A program made the position numbers and the translations under genes. A DNA stretch of 64,000 bases, taken from positions 110,511-174,510 of the IMG/VR virus record IMGVR_UViG_3300013102_000002; one strand, 5' to 3'. Every line of letters begins with the position of its first letter. Position 1 is the stretch's first letter. This stretch comes from a virus. Below the pieces are notes generated by a model, which did no database searches, was not told the origin of the DNA, and was given only the letters and a program-made list of their open reading frames with translations. Below are positions 16,358 through 24,280 of the stretch, one piece after another.

Positions 16358-16780
16358 TTGAATAATTTAAGTCAGGCTATTTGCATAGCTACAACAGCTC
16401 ATACTGGTCAATTTGATAAAGGTGGTAATCCTTATATCCTTCATCCATTAAGAATTATGCTGAAAATGGATTCCAATGAAGAAAGAATAGTTGCCGTTCT
16501 TCATGATGTAATTGAAGATACTAATGTTTTAATTAGCGAATTAAGAAAAGTTTTCTTTGATGAAATTGCAAATGCCATTCTAGCACTAACAAGAAATCAT
16601 AATGAATCCTATATAGACTTTATTAGACGTTGTAAACAAAATGATTTGGCCCGTAAAGTTAAAATTGCTGATATTGAAGACAATATGGATTTGAGTCGGA
16701 TTGATAATCCAACAGAAGAGGATTATAAGCGAGTTAAAAAATACGAAAAGGCGTGGAGGGAATTGAATAAAAATGACTAA
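16358..16780 (+). CDS. HD-domain (p)ppGpp hydrolase-like protein (SpoT/MESH1 type)
   Basis: 140 aa. 'AHTGQFDKGGNPYILHPLRI' (~12-31), 'VAVLHDVIEDT' (~45-55, the HD pair) and 'VKIADIEDNMDLSRI' (~107-121) match the RelA/SpoT hydrolase HD domain, with no synthetase domain, like small alarmone hydrolases. It would lower host (p)ppGpp. TTG start, SD GGGAGG. Overlaps the lipoprotein gene. Nucleotide specificity cannot be read from sequence. Confidence 0.8.
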   Translation: MNNLSQAICIATTAHTGQFDKGGNPYILHPLRIMLKMDSNEERIVAVLHDVIEDTNVLISELRKVFFDEIANAILALTRNHNESYIDFIRRCKQNDLARKVKIADIEDNMDLSRIDNPTEEDYKRVKKYEKAWRELNKND

Positions 16781-17066
16781 CAGACTATTGGCAATCGGAT
16801 TTATTGTGGTTAGTGCACTAACATTAAGTGGATGCAAAAACGATGTTAAAACTGTTTATAATCAAACATACATAGAAACGGTTAGTACGCAAAAAGGTGA
16901 TGTCATGATCTTCAAAAACGAAGAAGGGTTTAAATACGGTTATATATTAGATCCGAGTGATTCTTTTAAGGTTTCAAAAAATAAAGTATATGATTTACAG
17001 GTGTCAGTTGAAACGTTGTTTACTTCATATGGAGGATTCATAAAAGGCGTTGATGAAAATAAATAA
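16773..17066 (+). CDS. lipoprotein, 97 aa
   Basis: Signal peptide with hydrophobic 'LLAIGFIVVSALTLSGC' and a lipobox LSGC (Cys ~21), so the mature protein is anchored outside the membrane. Overlaps the HD gene by 8 bp. Phage-encoded lipoproteins frequently act in superinfection exclusion; that is only an inference here. Confidence 0.75.
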   Translation: MTNRLLAIGFIVVSALTLSGCKNDVKTVYNQTYIETVSTQKGDVMIFKNEEGFKYGYILDPSDSFKVSKNKVYDLQVSVETLFTSYGGFIKGVDENK

Positions 17067-17101
17067 TGATAAAAATCAAAATATTAAAAGGAGTAAAAAT
17101 A

Positions 17102-17404
17102 ATGAAAAAGATAAGTAAATTAAAGAAACAATCTCAGAACAATGTATATAACTTTCCACCCAAAACAGATTTAGAATTTCGTATACATATGAAGACTAAT
17201 TCCCAAGGCAATAAAATAATCATCTGCTTTGAGTTACCTAATGGAGAGCAGCATATTAGAAATTATGGCGATATTCCTTCACATAATTTATTAATTCCAT
17301 TCGAATCACAATTATTTGAGCTTTATCTTGATGAAGGATATCAAGGAAAATACAAATTGCTCACGGCAACTCGTGACGCATTTACGTATGATAAGGTAGA
17401 ATAG
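17102..17404 (+). CDS. hypothetical protein, 100 aa
   Basis: ATG 17102 after AAAAGGAG; an upstream in-frame ATG lies before the SD. Basic start (MKKISKLKKQS), beta-rich rest. Followed by a terminator-like hairpin. Confidence 0.65.
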   Translation: MKKISKLKKQSQNNVYNFPPKTDLEFRIHMKTNSQGNKIIICFELPNGEQHIRNYGDIPSHNLLIPFESQLFELYLDEGYQGKYKLLTATRDAFTYDKVE

Positions 17405-17429
17405 ACATATAAACATCATGATCAACTTA

Positions 17430-17457
17430 GGCCGTCTAATTATAGGCGGTCATTTTG
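17430..17457 (+). terminator. intrinsic terminator-like hairpin
   Basis: GGCCGTCTA (17430-17438) pairs with TAGGCGGTC (17443-17451) over 9 bp with two G-U pairs, 4-nt loop, then ATTTTG. Separates the gene ending at 17404 from the promoter at 17478. Confidence 0.6.
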
Positions 17458-17477
17458 AGTAAATAAATTTAAAGTGC

Positions 17478-17506
17478 TTGCTTTTAATGAATAAATATAT
17501 TAAAAT
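17478..17506 (+). promoter_or_regulatory. SigA-type promoter P2
   Basis: TTGCTT, 17-bp spacer containing TTAATGAATAAATATAT, TAAAAT. Fits the class in which the AT element lies in the spacer. Confidence 0.5.
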
Positions 17507-17596
17507 AATAAGTGTAAAGAAGATGTGATTAGTGATAAGCAGCAGGAAAATACATATGATTTGTGGAATATTATAATGGTGGAGGAGATTTAATTT

Positions 17597-17794
17597 ATGA
17601 AAACAACACGAAGAAAAGCAAGAGATTTTAAAATTGGCGAAGAAGTAATTCATCGTAGTCATGGTAAGGGAACTGTGTTCTCGTATGATCGGGTTTACGA
17701 AGATGATATCTATATTGATTTTGATGTGCAACCTGTTGGATGGGATAAAATTCTGTGTGTGACAGCGAATTTATTAAAAAAAGTCGGTGAATAA
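17597..17794 (+). CDS. hypothetical protein with Tudor/SH3-like 'HGKGTV' motif, 65 aa
   Basis: ATG after GGAGGAG. 'FKIGEEVIHRSHGKGTVFSY...IYIDFD' resembles the small Tudor-like barrel found at the C-terminus of UvrD/PcrA helicases. A binding role is inferred only from that pattern. Confidence 0.65.
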   Translation: MKTTRRKARDFKIGEEVIHRSHGKGTVFSYDRVYEDDIYIDFDVQPVGWDKILCVTANLLKKVGE

Positions 17795-17797
17795 GGG

Positions 17798-17986
17798 TTG
17801 CTAAAATCAAAAAAATATCCCAGTTTTGATGAAGCCATTCAGAATTTAGAGAAGTCAGGTGAATTAAAATTCTTTGGTCGTGAAGGTGTAATGGCAGATG
17901 GGTATGTGTATCAGTATTGGAGTAATGGGATAATGCAAGTGATTGTGGTTTATACAAATGGAAAACTGGTAGTTGTAGGAGAGTAA
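17798..17986 (+). CDS. hypothetical protein, 62 aa
   Basis: TTG start three bases after the previous stop; AAGGG upstream. 'YVYQYWSNGIMQVIVVYTNGKLVVVGE' forms a beta meander. Unknown. Confidence 0.6.
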   Translation: MLKSKKYPSFDEAIQNLEKSGELKFFGREGVMADGYVYQYWSNGIMQVIVVYTNGKLVVVGE

Positions 17987-18016
17987 TTAAGTGAAACAAA
18001 ATTAAAAAAAGGAGAT

Positions 18017-18589
18017 TTGATTGGGATTAACAATAGAAAATTTAACGATTATACCGTTGATGGAGATGTGACATATATTCATGTGCTAAATAGAAAGAAA
18101 GAAAAGTTTGATATACTGATCGATACTGAAGATTTGCAGAAACTGATTGATCTCGATTGTTACTGGCATGTTGCTTTCAATCCAAAAATAAAAGGATATT
18201 ATGCACAAGCTTCGGTATATATGGGTATAGTCAACAAGAAGCCAAAATATAAAACGATGTATCTACATAGAGTAATTCTTGACGCGAGTGAAAATGATGG
18301 AAAGTATGTGCACCATAAAAATCATACAAAGACTCTGGATAATAGAAAGGAAAATCTGGCAGCAACAAATAACGAAAATAATTCTAAAGACAGAAAAGGT
18401 AAAAATGAGAATAACAAATCTGGATACAGAAATGTTTGTTGGTTGAAAAACGAAAAGAAATGGGTTGTACAATTGCAAATTAAAGGCGTTAATACTCGAC
18501 TTTCATTTTTCGATGATGTTCATGAAGCAGGAAGATATGCCGAAGAGATGAGGAAGAAATATTACGGAGAGTTTGCTGGGAAAAATTAG
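18017..18589 (+). CDS. HNH homing endonuclease with AP2-like DNA-binding domain
   Basis: 190 aa. HNH part: 'YLHRVILDA...YVHHKNHTKTLDNRKENLAATNNENN' (~78-125) with the conserved His-His and Asn residues. C-terminal AP2-like repeat: 'SGYRNVCWLKNEKKWVVQLQIKGV' (~137-160). Freestanding homing endonuclease of this type nick or cut related phage genomes to spread. TTG 18017 is only two bases from the SD (AAAGGAG); AUU 18020 is equally possible. Confidence 0.85.
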   Translation: MIGINNRKFNDYTVDGDVTYIHVLNRKKEKFDILIDTEDLQKLIDLDCYWHVAFNPKIKGYYAQASVYMGIVNKKPKYKTMYLHRVILDASENDGKYVHHKNHTKTLDNRKENLAATNNENNSKDRKGKNENNKSGYRNVCWLKNEKKWVVQLQIKGVNTRLSFFDDVHEAGRYAEEMRKKYYGEFAGKN

Positions 18590-18617
18590 TTGGAATTCAT
18601 GGGAGGAGGTATAGAAA

Positions 18618-18779
18618 TTGGCCGGAAAATCGATCTACTTCACGGATAAAGAGTTGAAAATGATTAGAGATGCTTTTGATCAATATAACTACTCTTTTGA
18701 GGGTGATGATCTCACCGATGAAGAGACTGAAGAAAAATATTCTTTGGCAGAAAGTATTCGAAACAAAGTAAAACGATGA
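18618..18779 (+). CDS. hypothetical acidic protein, 53 aa
   Basis: TTG after GGGAGGAGG. 'KSIYFTDKELKMIRDAFDQY' helical start, acidic middle. Lies between two homing-type nucleases. Confidence 0.55.
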   Translation: MAGKSIYFTDKELKMIRDAFDQYNYSFEGDDLTDEETEEKYSLAESIRNKVKR

Positions 18780-18823
18780 CCTATTAAAAACATTCTTTCA
18801 TAAAGATGGGGGTGCGAAATTAT

Positions 18824-19483
18824 ATGGCAACACATTTCGGAGTAAAGGTACTCAATAGAGAGGGAGAGTTAAAGCTAACCGCTGATAATTATGTGAGAAA
18901 AATTGATAAAGATAATGTCGTTTCGTCAGATGAAGTAAAACTTAAGTTAGAAAAAGTCATGACTCGATTCAATCTTAATATGAACGACTTCAAGTCGTTG
19001 TCCAGGAAAAAATTTAATGAAGAACTAGATAAGTTCATCAACAAAAATAAATTTTATGAGATCAAAGACCTCAATTCTGTAGCTGGTATTTATGGACACT
19101 ATGTAATGGTCTTAGACGAGTATTGTCAAGTTTATATAGGAACTGCTAGTCGTAACGAGGGCATAAAAGCAAGGATACCTCAACATTGGAGAGAGAAATT
19201 ATCCTTAGTTCAACTTGACAGGGGCGAATATGGTTCTCTACATATAGATAGTTTTAGAGCTATGGATACCACCAGGATTTTTGTGTGGCGCGATGATGAA
19301 TGTACTTTTTTCGAGGATTACACGTTTAACGAGCTTTGCGAAGGTAAATTAGTTGCCCAATTTCCTATAGATTATTGCTTGAATTCAGTCATGAATAATA
19401 TACCAAAAGAGTTTTTCCATAAGAGAATGAGAGATCGGGATTTAAGGGATTTAAGGGTATATGGCAAGAATCATAAAGCGTAG
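18824..19483 (+). CDS. GIY-YIG nuclease-like protein
   Basis: 219 aa. Contains 'AGIYGHYVMVLDEYCQVYIGTA' (~89-110) with GIY and YIG motifs, then an Arg in 'IKARIPQHW' and a Glu in 'TFFEDYTFNEL', matching the catalytic layout of GIY-YIG domains. An N-terminal helical region may bind DNA. Could be a homing endonuclease or a nuclease with its own role. ATG 18824 chosen after GGGGGTG. Confidence 0.7.
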   Translation: MATHFGVKVLNREGELKLTADNYVRKIDKDNVVSSDEVKLKLEKVMTRFNLNMNDFKSLSRKKFNEELDKFINKNKFYEIKDLNSVAGIYGHYVMVLDEYCQVYIGTASRNEGIKARIPQHWREKLSLVQLDRGEYGSLHIDSFRAMDTTRIFVWRDDECTFFEDYTFNELCEGKLVAQFPIDYCLNSVMNNIPKEFFHKRMRDRDLRDLRVYGKNHKA

Positions 19484-19550
19484 TCATTAGCTAGATATGA
19501 TCAAGGAACCATGAGGTTATGAAATGTGAATTTTACGGGGAGTGATATAT

Positions 19551-19748
19551 GTGGGTTTAAGACCGAAAGAAGATCAGAGAATTAAGTTTTGTCAATTTGG
19601 TACAGCAGAAATTCGCATTGGCACAGTAAAGCGTATTCTAAGACCGGAGTTTTATCGTCACTTAAAGAGAGTGCAGTATCTTGTTGAATGTGACGGTGAA
19701 CAACTACATATAGAACCACATGAAATGATTGAGTATGTATCCAAATGA
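19551..19748 (+). CDS. hypothetical protein, 65 aa
   Basis: GTG 19551, eight bases after GGGAG; the GTG at 19542 lies inside the SD. Beta-rich, basic and His-containing. Unknown. Confidence 0.6.
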   Translation: MGLRPKEDQRIKFCQFGTAEIRIGTVKRILRPEFYRHLKRVQYLVECDGEQLHIEPHEMIEYVSK

Positions 19749-19785
19749 AATATGACTTTCACGAAGAAATGGAAGGAGAAATATA

Positions 19786-19923
19786 ATGATTGAAATTACA
19801 AAGGAAGAATACGACATTATTAAAAGAATTCTAATTGATGGAACAGGTGATGCTATAGTGAATATAACCGATGGATCAAGAAGAGCTGTAATTATTATGG
19901 AAGATGCTTTTGAAGAAAATTAA
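19786..19923 (+). CDS. small hypothetical protein, 45 aa
   Basis: ATG after AAGGAGAAAT. 'MIEITKEEYDIIKRIL' then a beta segment. No domain. Confidence 0.6.
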   Translation: MIEITKEEYDIIKRILIDGTGDAIVNITDGSRRAVIIMEDAFEEN

Positions 19924-19953
19924 ACTTAACTAGAGAGGAGAGGAAGATACACA

Positions 19954-20232
19954 ATGCCAAATAAGAAACTAAGAATCGCACACTTTCCACAAATCGGAGC
20001 AAAAGCATTCGAAGTAGAAGTGAGCAATCTACAAGAGGCCAGATTGCTCTATAACACGCTTGCAGATTATGACTTGTTCCAATACCATAATCAAATCAAA
20101 CCTGACTATGCCAATGCTACAGTCGTTCAGGAGTGGCTTGAGGAAGAGGGTGAATGGATTAGTTGGTCAGATGATAAAACAGGGATTGATGATATTAATG
20201 AGTATTTTGAATATTTAGAAGAGGTGAAATGA
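19954..20232 (+). CDS. hypothetical protein, 92 aa
   Basis: ATG after GAGAGGAGAGG. Start KLRIAHFPQIGAKAFEV, C-terminus very acidic. Overlaps the next start. Confidence 0.65.
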   Translation: MPNKKLRIAHFPQIGAKAFEVEVSNLQEARLLYNTLADYDLFQYHNQIKPDYANATVVQEWLEEEGEWISWSDDKTGIDDINEYFEYLEEVK

Positions 20233-20567
20233 AAATGGCTGATAGATATTATTCGACATTGATTATGCATTATGTACCAGATGAAGTATTGGAAAAGTAT
20301 GGTGTGAAAAGAACACATAAGCAATTTCGTATCGTATGTAAGGCAAAATCAAGAGCCGCCGCCGAGAGATATGTCAAAGAAGTATTGGACATTAATGGTG
20401 GAAAAGTTTTTGATCCTAACTATACTTCTGAAACAGGTAACAAAGAAGCGATTGACGCTGCCGACAAATTCACAGGAGCAATATCACTAGGTAATATGGG
20501 ATCGGTTTATCATGACATGAAAGAAATACACAGAGAGATCGAAGAATTCAGAAACATGAAGAATTGA
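20229..20567 (+). CDS. hypothetical protein, 112 aa
   Basis: Overlapping ATGA junction with the preceding gene; SD GAAGAGGTG. 'FRIVCKAKSRAAAERYVKEVL' gives an alpha/beta core. Followed by a clear terminator. Confidence 0.65.
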   Translation: MKMADRYYSTLIMHYVPDEVLEKYGVKRTHKQFRIVCKAKSRAAAERYVKEVLDINGGKVFDPNYTSETGNKEAIDAADKFTGAISLGNMGSVYHDMKEIHREIEEFRNMKN

Positions 20568-20574
20568 CAACTAG

Positions 20575-20601
20575 AAAACCCGCATAGAATAAGGGTTTTT
20601 T
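20575..20601 (+). terminator. intrinsic terminator
   Basis: AAAACCC (20575-20581) pairs with GGGTTTT (20593-20599) and is followed by T's (TTTTTT run). A copy of the ATGAAA/TTTTAT-type stem-loop follows at 20616-20634. Confidence 0.7.
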
Positions 20602-20655
20602 GATACATAAATCATGATAAAAGTGGCATTTCATGAGAAGGGGAGAAATGAGCGT

Positions 20656-20859
20656 ATGACAACAATTTATGTCGTTACATATTGTGCTCCTTGGGCAGAG
20701 TATAATACCCAAAGGTCAAATACGAAGGCGTTTTATGATAAAGAAGAAGCTCAAGAATATATTAACCAAGAACTAAATAAAAAACATGAAAGTGGTCATG
20801 ATGAATATTTTAAAGGTATGAATGGTGATTATGAAATTGATGAAATTGAACTGATTTAA
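20656..20859 (+). CDS. hypothetical protein, 67 aa
   Basis: ATG 20656 chosen; the longer frame from 20614 only reads through the intergenic stem-loop. 'TTIYVVTYCAPWAEY' then an acidic tail. Unknown. Confidence 0.6.
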   Translation: MTTIYVVTYCAPWAEYNTQRSNTKAFYDKEEAQEYINQELNKKHESGHDEYFKGMNGDYEIDEIELI

Positions 20860-20893
20860 TTGATTTAGATAATATTGGAAAGAAGGGATATTA

Positions 20894-21070
20894 ATGAGCG
20901 TAATTACTACATACGATGAAAAAAGAGACAGACTCAGAGACGAACTTACGGATTGTCTAAAATTGGCTAAAGAGTTACTCGATGAGGACATTTGGGGATA
21001 CGATGAGATGAAAGATGATTATGCTATGAATGTTTATACGGCAGTAAAAAAGGCTAGAGATGCTGTGTAA
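20894..21070 (+). CDS. hypothetical protein, 58 aa
   Basis: ATG after GAAGGGATATTA. Charged, helical. No domain. Confidence 0.6.
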   Translation: MSVITTYDEKRDRLRDELTDCLKLAKELLDEDIWGYDEMKDDYAMNVYTAVKKARDAV

Positions 21071-21099
21071 AACACCGAATACATAAATGGGGTGATAAA

Positions 21100-21255
21100 A
21101 TGAATGAGGTAGAACTAACAGAATTTATAAAGAATAACCTTTCAATTGAGATTGAAGAGGACTACATATCCTATAGCGGGTCTGGCATCAGAGTGAATTT
21201 GGTCTTGAATGGTGAAAGGATTTCCACAGACTATATTGTTACCAACCAAGATTAG
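21100..21255 (+). CDS. hypothetical protein, 51 aa
   Basis: ATG after GGGGTGAT. Acidic helix then beta strands (GIRVNLVLNGERI). Confidence 0.6.
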   Translation: MNEVELTEFIKNNLSIEIEEDYISYSGSGIRVNLVLNGERISTDYIVTNQD

Positions 21256-21295
21256 AATAATTACAAATATTTGATAAAGAAGAGGAGAGATGTTT

Positions 21296-21457
21296 ATGTT
21301 TATGATGTTTATCTATGTTAATGGTACAGCACATAATAGTATGGGTATTCGCGGAGAATTGGATGAATTATACTTAATTGCAGAACAAGAAACAAAAAAG
21401 TTGTTTAAGACTAATCCACATGCCGAGATTTCAACAAAGATTACAAAATATATTTAA
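21296..21457 (+). CDS. hypothetical protein, 53 aa
   Basis: Three in-frame ATGs (21290, 21296, 21302) follow AGAGGAGAG; the middle one has the best spacing. Hydrophobic start (MFMMFIYVNG), then helical. Unknown. Confidence 0.55.
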   Translation: MFMMFIYVNGTAHNSMGIRGELDELYLIAEQETKKLFKTNPHAEISTKITKYI

Positions 21458-21499
21458 GATAAATCATACATTTCAACATGAAAAAGGAGATTGATAAAA

Positions 21500-21841
21500 A
21501 TGGATATCAAAAACACTTTTAAGGTTGCTCAAGAAATTGCCGCACTCTCTACTAAATACGAGAATGAAGACATCGGCGATAATGAACAAGCAGAGATTCT
21601 TAACAAGAAATTTATTGATGAACTAGATATGTTGCACAGCAAACTCTTACAATTAAGTATGTACGCCACAGATAAACTACTTAATAAAACAGCAGTCAAC
21701 ACTAAAACTTATGAGCAACTGTCTTCATATTCTAACTTGAGTGTTTATTACATCTATGAAAACGAAGGACTTGCTCTTGTTGAAGATACAGGGATGGGTT
21801 TACATCTTGTTCCGTTGGACATTCTAAGGTTCGAAGATTAA
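21500..21841 (+). CDS. hypothetical protein, 113 aa
   Basis: ATG 21500 after AAAAAGGAG. Helical first half, then 'LALVEDTGMGLHLVPLDI' beta segment. Unknown. Confidence 0.65.
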   Translation: MDIKNTFKVAQEIAALSTKYENEDIGDNEQAEILNKKFIDELDMLHSKLLQLSMYATDKLLNKTAVNTKTYEQLSSYSNLSVYYIYENEGLALVEDTGMGLHLVPLDILRFED

Positions 21842-21892
21842 TATCTTGATTAAATTTTCTTTTGATTAAGAAAAGAAGAAAGGAGGATTCGT

Positions 21893-22090
21893 ATGAAATA
21901 TCTGTTAATCGAAAATTTAATGGGTGGATGCGCCTGGATTCTGAAGGAGTACCTAGATGAATTAGAGCTTCATGAAGTTTACAAGTTTATGAATTCGGGA
22001 ACATTTTCATCTGGAGATATTCAAAAATATATCGTTACTGAAGAAGATTTTAATAGGGAAATTGAGTCTGGAACGTTGCAGTATTTGTGA
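21893..22090 (+). CDS. hypothetical protein, 65 aa
   Basis: ATG after AAAGGAGG. 'LLIENLMGGCAWILKEYLDELE' opening; acidic. No domain. Confidence 0.65.
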   Translation: MKYLLIENLMGGCAWILKEYLDELELHEVYKFMNSGTFSSGDIQKYIVTEEDFNREIESGTLQYL

Positions 22091-22121
22091 GTTGCTTATA
22101 AAATCTTTCTTTCAACAGGAA

Positions 22122-22175
22122 TATTTTACCGCAAGCTACTTTGTGATAAATAAAGTATTATGGTGGGGTAAAATA
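22122..22175. repeat. 9-bp inverted repeat, intergenic
   Basis: TATTTTACC (22122-22130) and GGTAAAATA (22167-22175) are perfect complements 36 nt apart in the 110-bp gap before the gene at 22202. Could be an RNA stem or operator pair. Confidence 0.5.
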
Positions 22176-22201
22176 ATCCAATTTGAACGGAGAGATTTAT
22201 T

Positions 22202-22411
22202 ATGGATGATAAGACAGCAAAGATTCAACTGACTACATATAACCAATTTGGGGAATTTAGTTTTTATGTTGATCGTAAACAGATCCAGGATTATTTAGAC
22301 AGTAAGCTATCTAAAATAGAAGTCGATCAGTTTCTTGATATGTGTACGCTTAAGGATACTAGAATGCTATTTGATTGGATTAAAGAGAGTTCAGTAAAGA
22401 AAGTAGAATAG
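22202..22411 (+). CDS. hypothetical protein, 69 aa
   Basis: ATG after ACGGAGAG. Beta strands first (KIQLTTYNQFGEFSFYVD) then helices. Unknown. Confidence 0.65.
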   Translation: MDDKTAKIQLTTYNQFGEFSFYVDRKQIQDYLDSKLSKIEVDQFLDMCTLKDTRMLFDWIKESSVKKVE

Positions 22412-22443
22412 TTAAAATTGAAATTAAAAAGGATGAGATAATA

Positions 22444-22653
22444 ATGACAGATAGAGTAAAGGGTTTATATGTGGTTCTGGATAATGATTATAGAGATGAT
22501 GATGTTCAAGAAATTATCAATGCAATTAAAATGATTAAAGGAGTTCAAGATGTTACAAATAGTATTGTTGATGGAGACGACTGGATGAATCGTTCGAGAA
22601 TTGGTTTTGAATTTCAAAGTAAAATACTTGATGTGCTGAAAGATTTGAAATAA
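22444..22653 (+). CDS. conserved phage protein, 69 aa
   Basis: The run 'KGLYVVLDNDYRDDDVQEIINAIKMIKGVQ' is a pattern I know from small conserved proteins of many unrelated phages, of unknown function. Weak SD (AAGGATGAG). Confidence 0.7.
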   Translation: MTDRVKGLYVVLDNDYRDDDVQEIINAIKMIKGVQDVTNSIVDGDDWMNRSRIGFEFQSKILDVLKDLK

Positions 22654-22699
22654 CTTAAAGAAAACTTGATTTGATTAAAAAATAAAGGAGATGACTAAT

Positions 22700-22978
22700 T
22701 TGATTTCAAAGGAAACATTAGATGAATTATCTGAATTCGAAAAATTTAATGAGTGTTATTATCGACCACTTACTTATAATGGCTATGCTACTCTGGCTTG
22801 TATGCAATGGTTCGATGAATACGATTGTGATGAAAAACGATTCTTCAGAGATGAAAATGATGACAAATATCGCTTTTCAAACAAGGAAGAGGGGATTGAG
22901 TGGCTGTTTAACAATATCAAAGCTGATAAAATAGATCCTGAATATCAAGAATACAATCATGATCATTTTTACAAATAA
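22700..22978 (+). CDS. hypothetical protein, 92 aa
   Basis: TTG 22700 (nine bases after AAAGGAG) preferred over ATG 22691, which touches the SD. Acidic and aromatic. Followed by a composite intergenic element. Confidence 0.6.
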   Translation: MISKETLDELSEFEKFNECYYRPLTYNGYATLACMQWFDEYDCDEKRFFRDENDDKYRFSNKEEGIEWLFNNIKADKIDPEYQEYNHDHFYK

Positions 22979-23066
22979 TGAAGAAACCAAAAACCCTTAT
23001 AAACACTGGACTTTTTAATCACTAAAAGCGCATGAAAGCCCGATTTTATCAAGAGAGGAGAATATA

Positions 23067-23924
23067 ATGGATACGGAATACTTGGATAAATTAAGCCAAA
23101 TTATTATAAACGAAGGCTTACGTGACACCTGGAAGACCCAAGAAAGACTGAAGGCATTAAATAAAATACACCCATCTGATACTGTTATTTATCACTCGGA
23201 AAACATCAGAGGTAAGTGTATTGTGTATTATGGAAGTATTTCCGACCTAGGAAGCATAGGCACATATGAATTTAAGTTGGGGAAGATTAAGAAAGAAGAA
23301 ACAATTAGTGGCGTTCTGAAATTGAAGGCGTGGGAAAATCAATTCAATAAAACAATACATAAACAGAAGCCGAATCTAGCAATGATTAAGGAAGATATTT
23401 TGAACTGGACTAAAAAAAGCAAGAACGAAAAACACAAAAAACAATTTCTCAACACTCTAAGTGTTCATTATAAATACACTGGACAAATTATTGTTTTCTA
23501 TAAAGAATTTAATGGAGAAGCAAAAAAAATAAAACCTATCTACAAAATGTTTGAAGACGTTAGCGTAGAAGAGCTATATACATACGCAAAAACAAAGAGT
23601 AAAGAATTTTGGAATCGTGAATTTACTGGCACGATCAAATATGTTAAGACCTTTTGGAACAATCAATTAGGAGTGTACTTCCCGGAATTTGAAACAATCA
23701 GATTTAGCGAATACATGAATGGCACACAATCAAAAGAAAAGATATTCGATACATTAATTCACGAACTTGTTCATTGGCATTTGCACACTTCCGGGAGTAA
23801 ATATGCCGATGAAGATTTTGAATTCATCGAAGAATGTTTGCGTGTCGGCTGTGGTTTATCAAATGCTGCTGGAGCGCAAAGAGCTTATAGAGAGTATTTA
23901 AATAGTAAAAATAAGGTTGTGTGA
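23067..23924 (+). CDS. SprT-like zinc metalloprotease-fold protein
   Basis: 285 aa. The C-terminal part has 'LIHELVHWHLHTSG..YADEDFEFIEE' (~232-258): HExxHxH zinc site as in SprT/Spartan-type domains, followed by 'CLRVGCG'. The long N-terminal region is basic and not recognised. SprT-like proteins cleave DNA-protein crosslinks in eukaryotes; the bacterial and phage role is unclear. SD AGAGGAG. Upstream gene of the VWA protein unit. Confidence 0.8.
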   Translation: MDTEYLDKLSQIIINEGLRDTWKTQERLKALNKIHPSDTVIYHSENIRGKCIVYYGSISDLGSIGTYEFKLGKIKKEETISGVLKLKAWENQFNKTIHKQKPNLAMIKEDILNWTKKSKNEKHKKQFLNTLSVHYKYTGQIIVFYKEFNGEAKKIKPIYKMFEDVSVEELYTYAKTKSKEFWNREFTGTIKYVKTFWNNQLGVYFPEFETIRFSEYMNGTQSKEKIFDTLIHELVHWHLHTSGSKYADEDFEFIEECLRVGCGLSNAAGAQRAYREYLNSKNKVV

Positions 23925-23927
23925 GTA

Positions 23928-24206
23928 ATGGGTGTCTGGGGAGAAATGTTATACCAAGTTAGTACAAAAACGTTAAAGATAAGAGCGCTTGAACTCAGAG
24001 ATGAGATTGAAATTAAACCGAAGCGAAAATTGAAGAAAGAGTTAAAGGAAATTCTTGATGAAATTGAATATCAAGAAGGCAGACTGCAATATGCCAATAG
24101 GCCATATAGTTTTCCAACTGCAAAATTACCCATTCCTGGAACGGAGCTAATTGAACATGACTTGGATTGTGATTGTGGATGTTGGCTGAAGATATTTAAT
24201 AAATAA
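23928..24206 (+). CDS. hypothetical protein with C-terminal Cys motif, 92 aa
   Basis: ATG shortly after the SprT stop (GTGAGTAATG). Lys/Glu-rich helices then 'DLDCDCGCWLK'. Its stop codon lies inside the AT element of the next promoter. Confidence 0.6.
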   Translation: MGVWGEMLYQVSTKTLKIRALELRDEIEIKPKRKLKKELKEILDEIEYQEGRLQYANRPYSFPTAKLPIPGTELIEHDLDCDCGCWLKIFNK

Positions 24207-24240
24207 ATATATGTACAATAATAATATAATGTGTTATGAT
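24195..24240 (+). promoter_or_regulatory. SigA-type promoter P3 with AT element
   Basis: TTTAATAAATAAATATA, then TGTACA (24212-24217), 17 bp, TATGAT (24235-24240). Expected start ~24247 drives the VWA gene. Confidence 0.7.
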
Positions 24241-24280
24241 GAACTTGTGAGACAATACATATGAGGAGATGGATATATTA

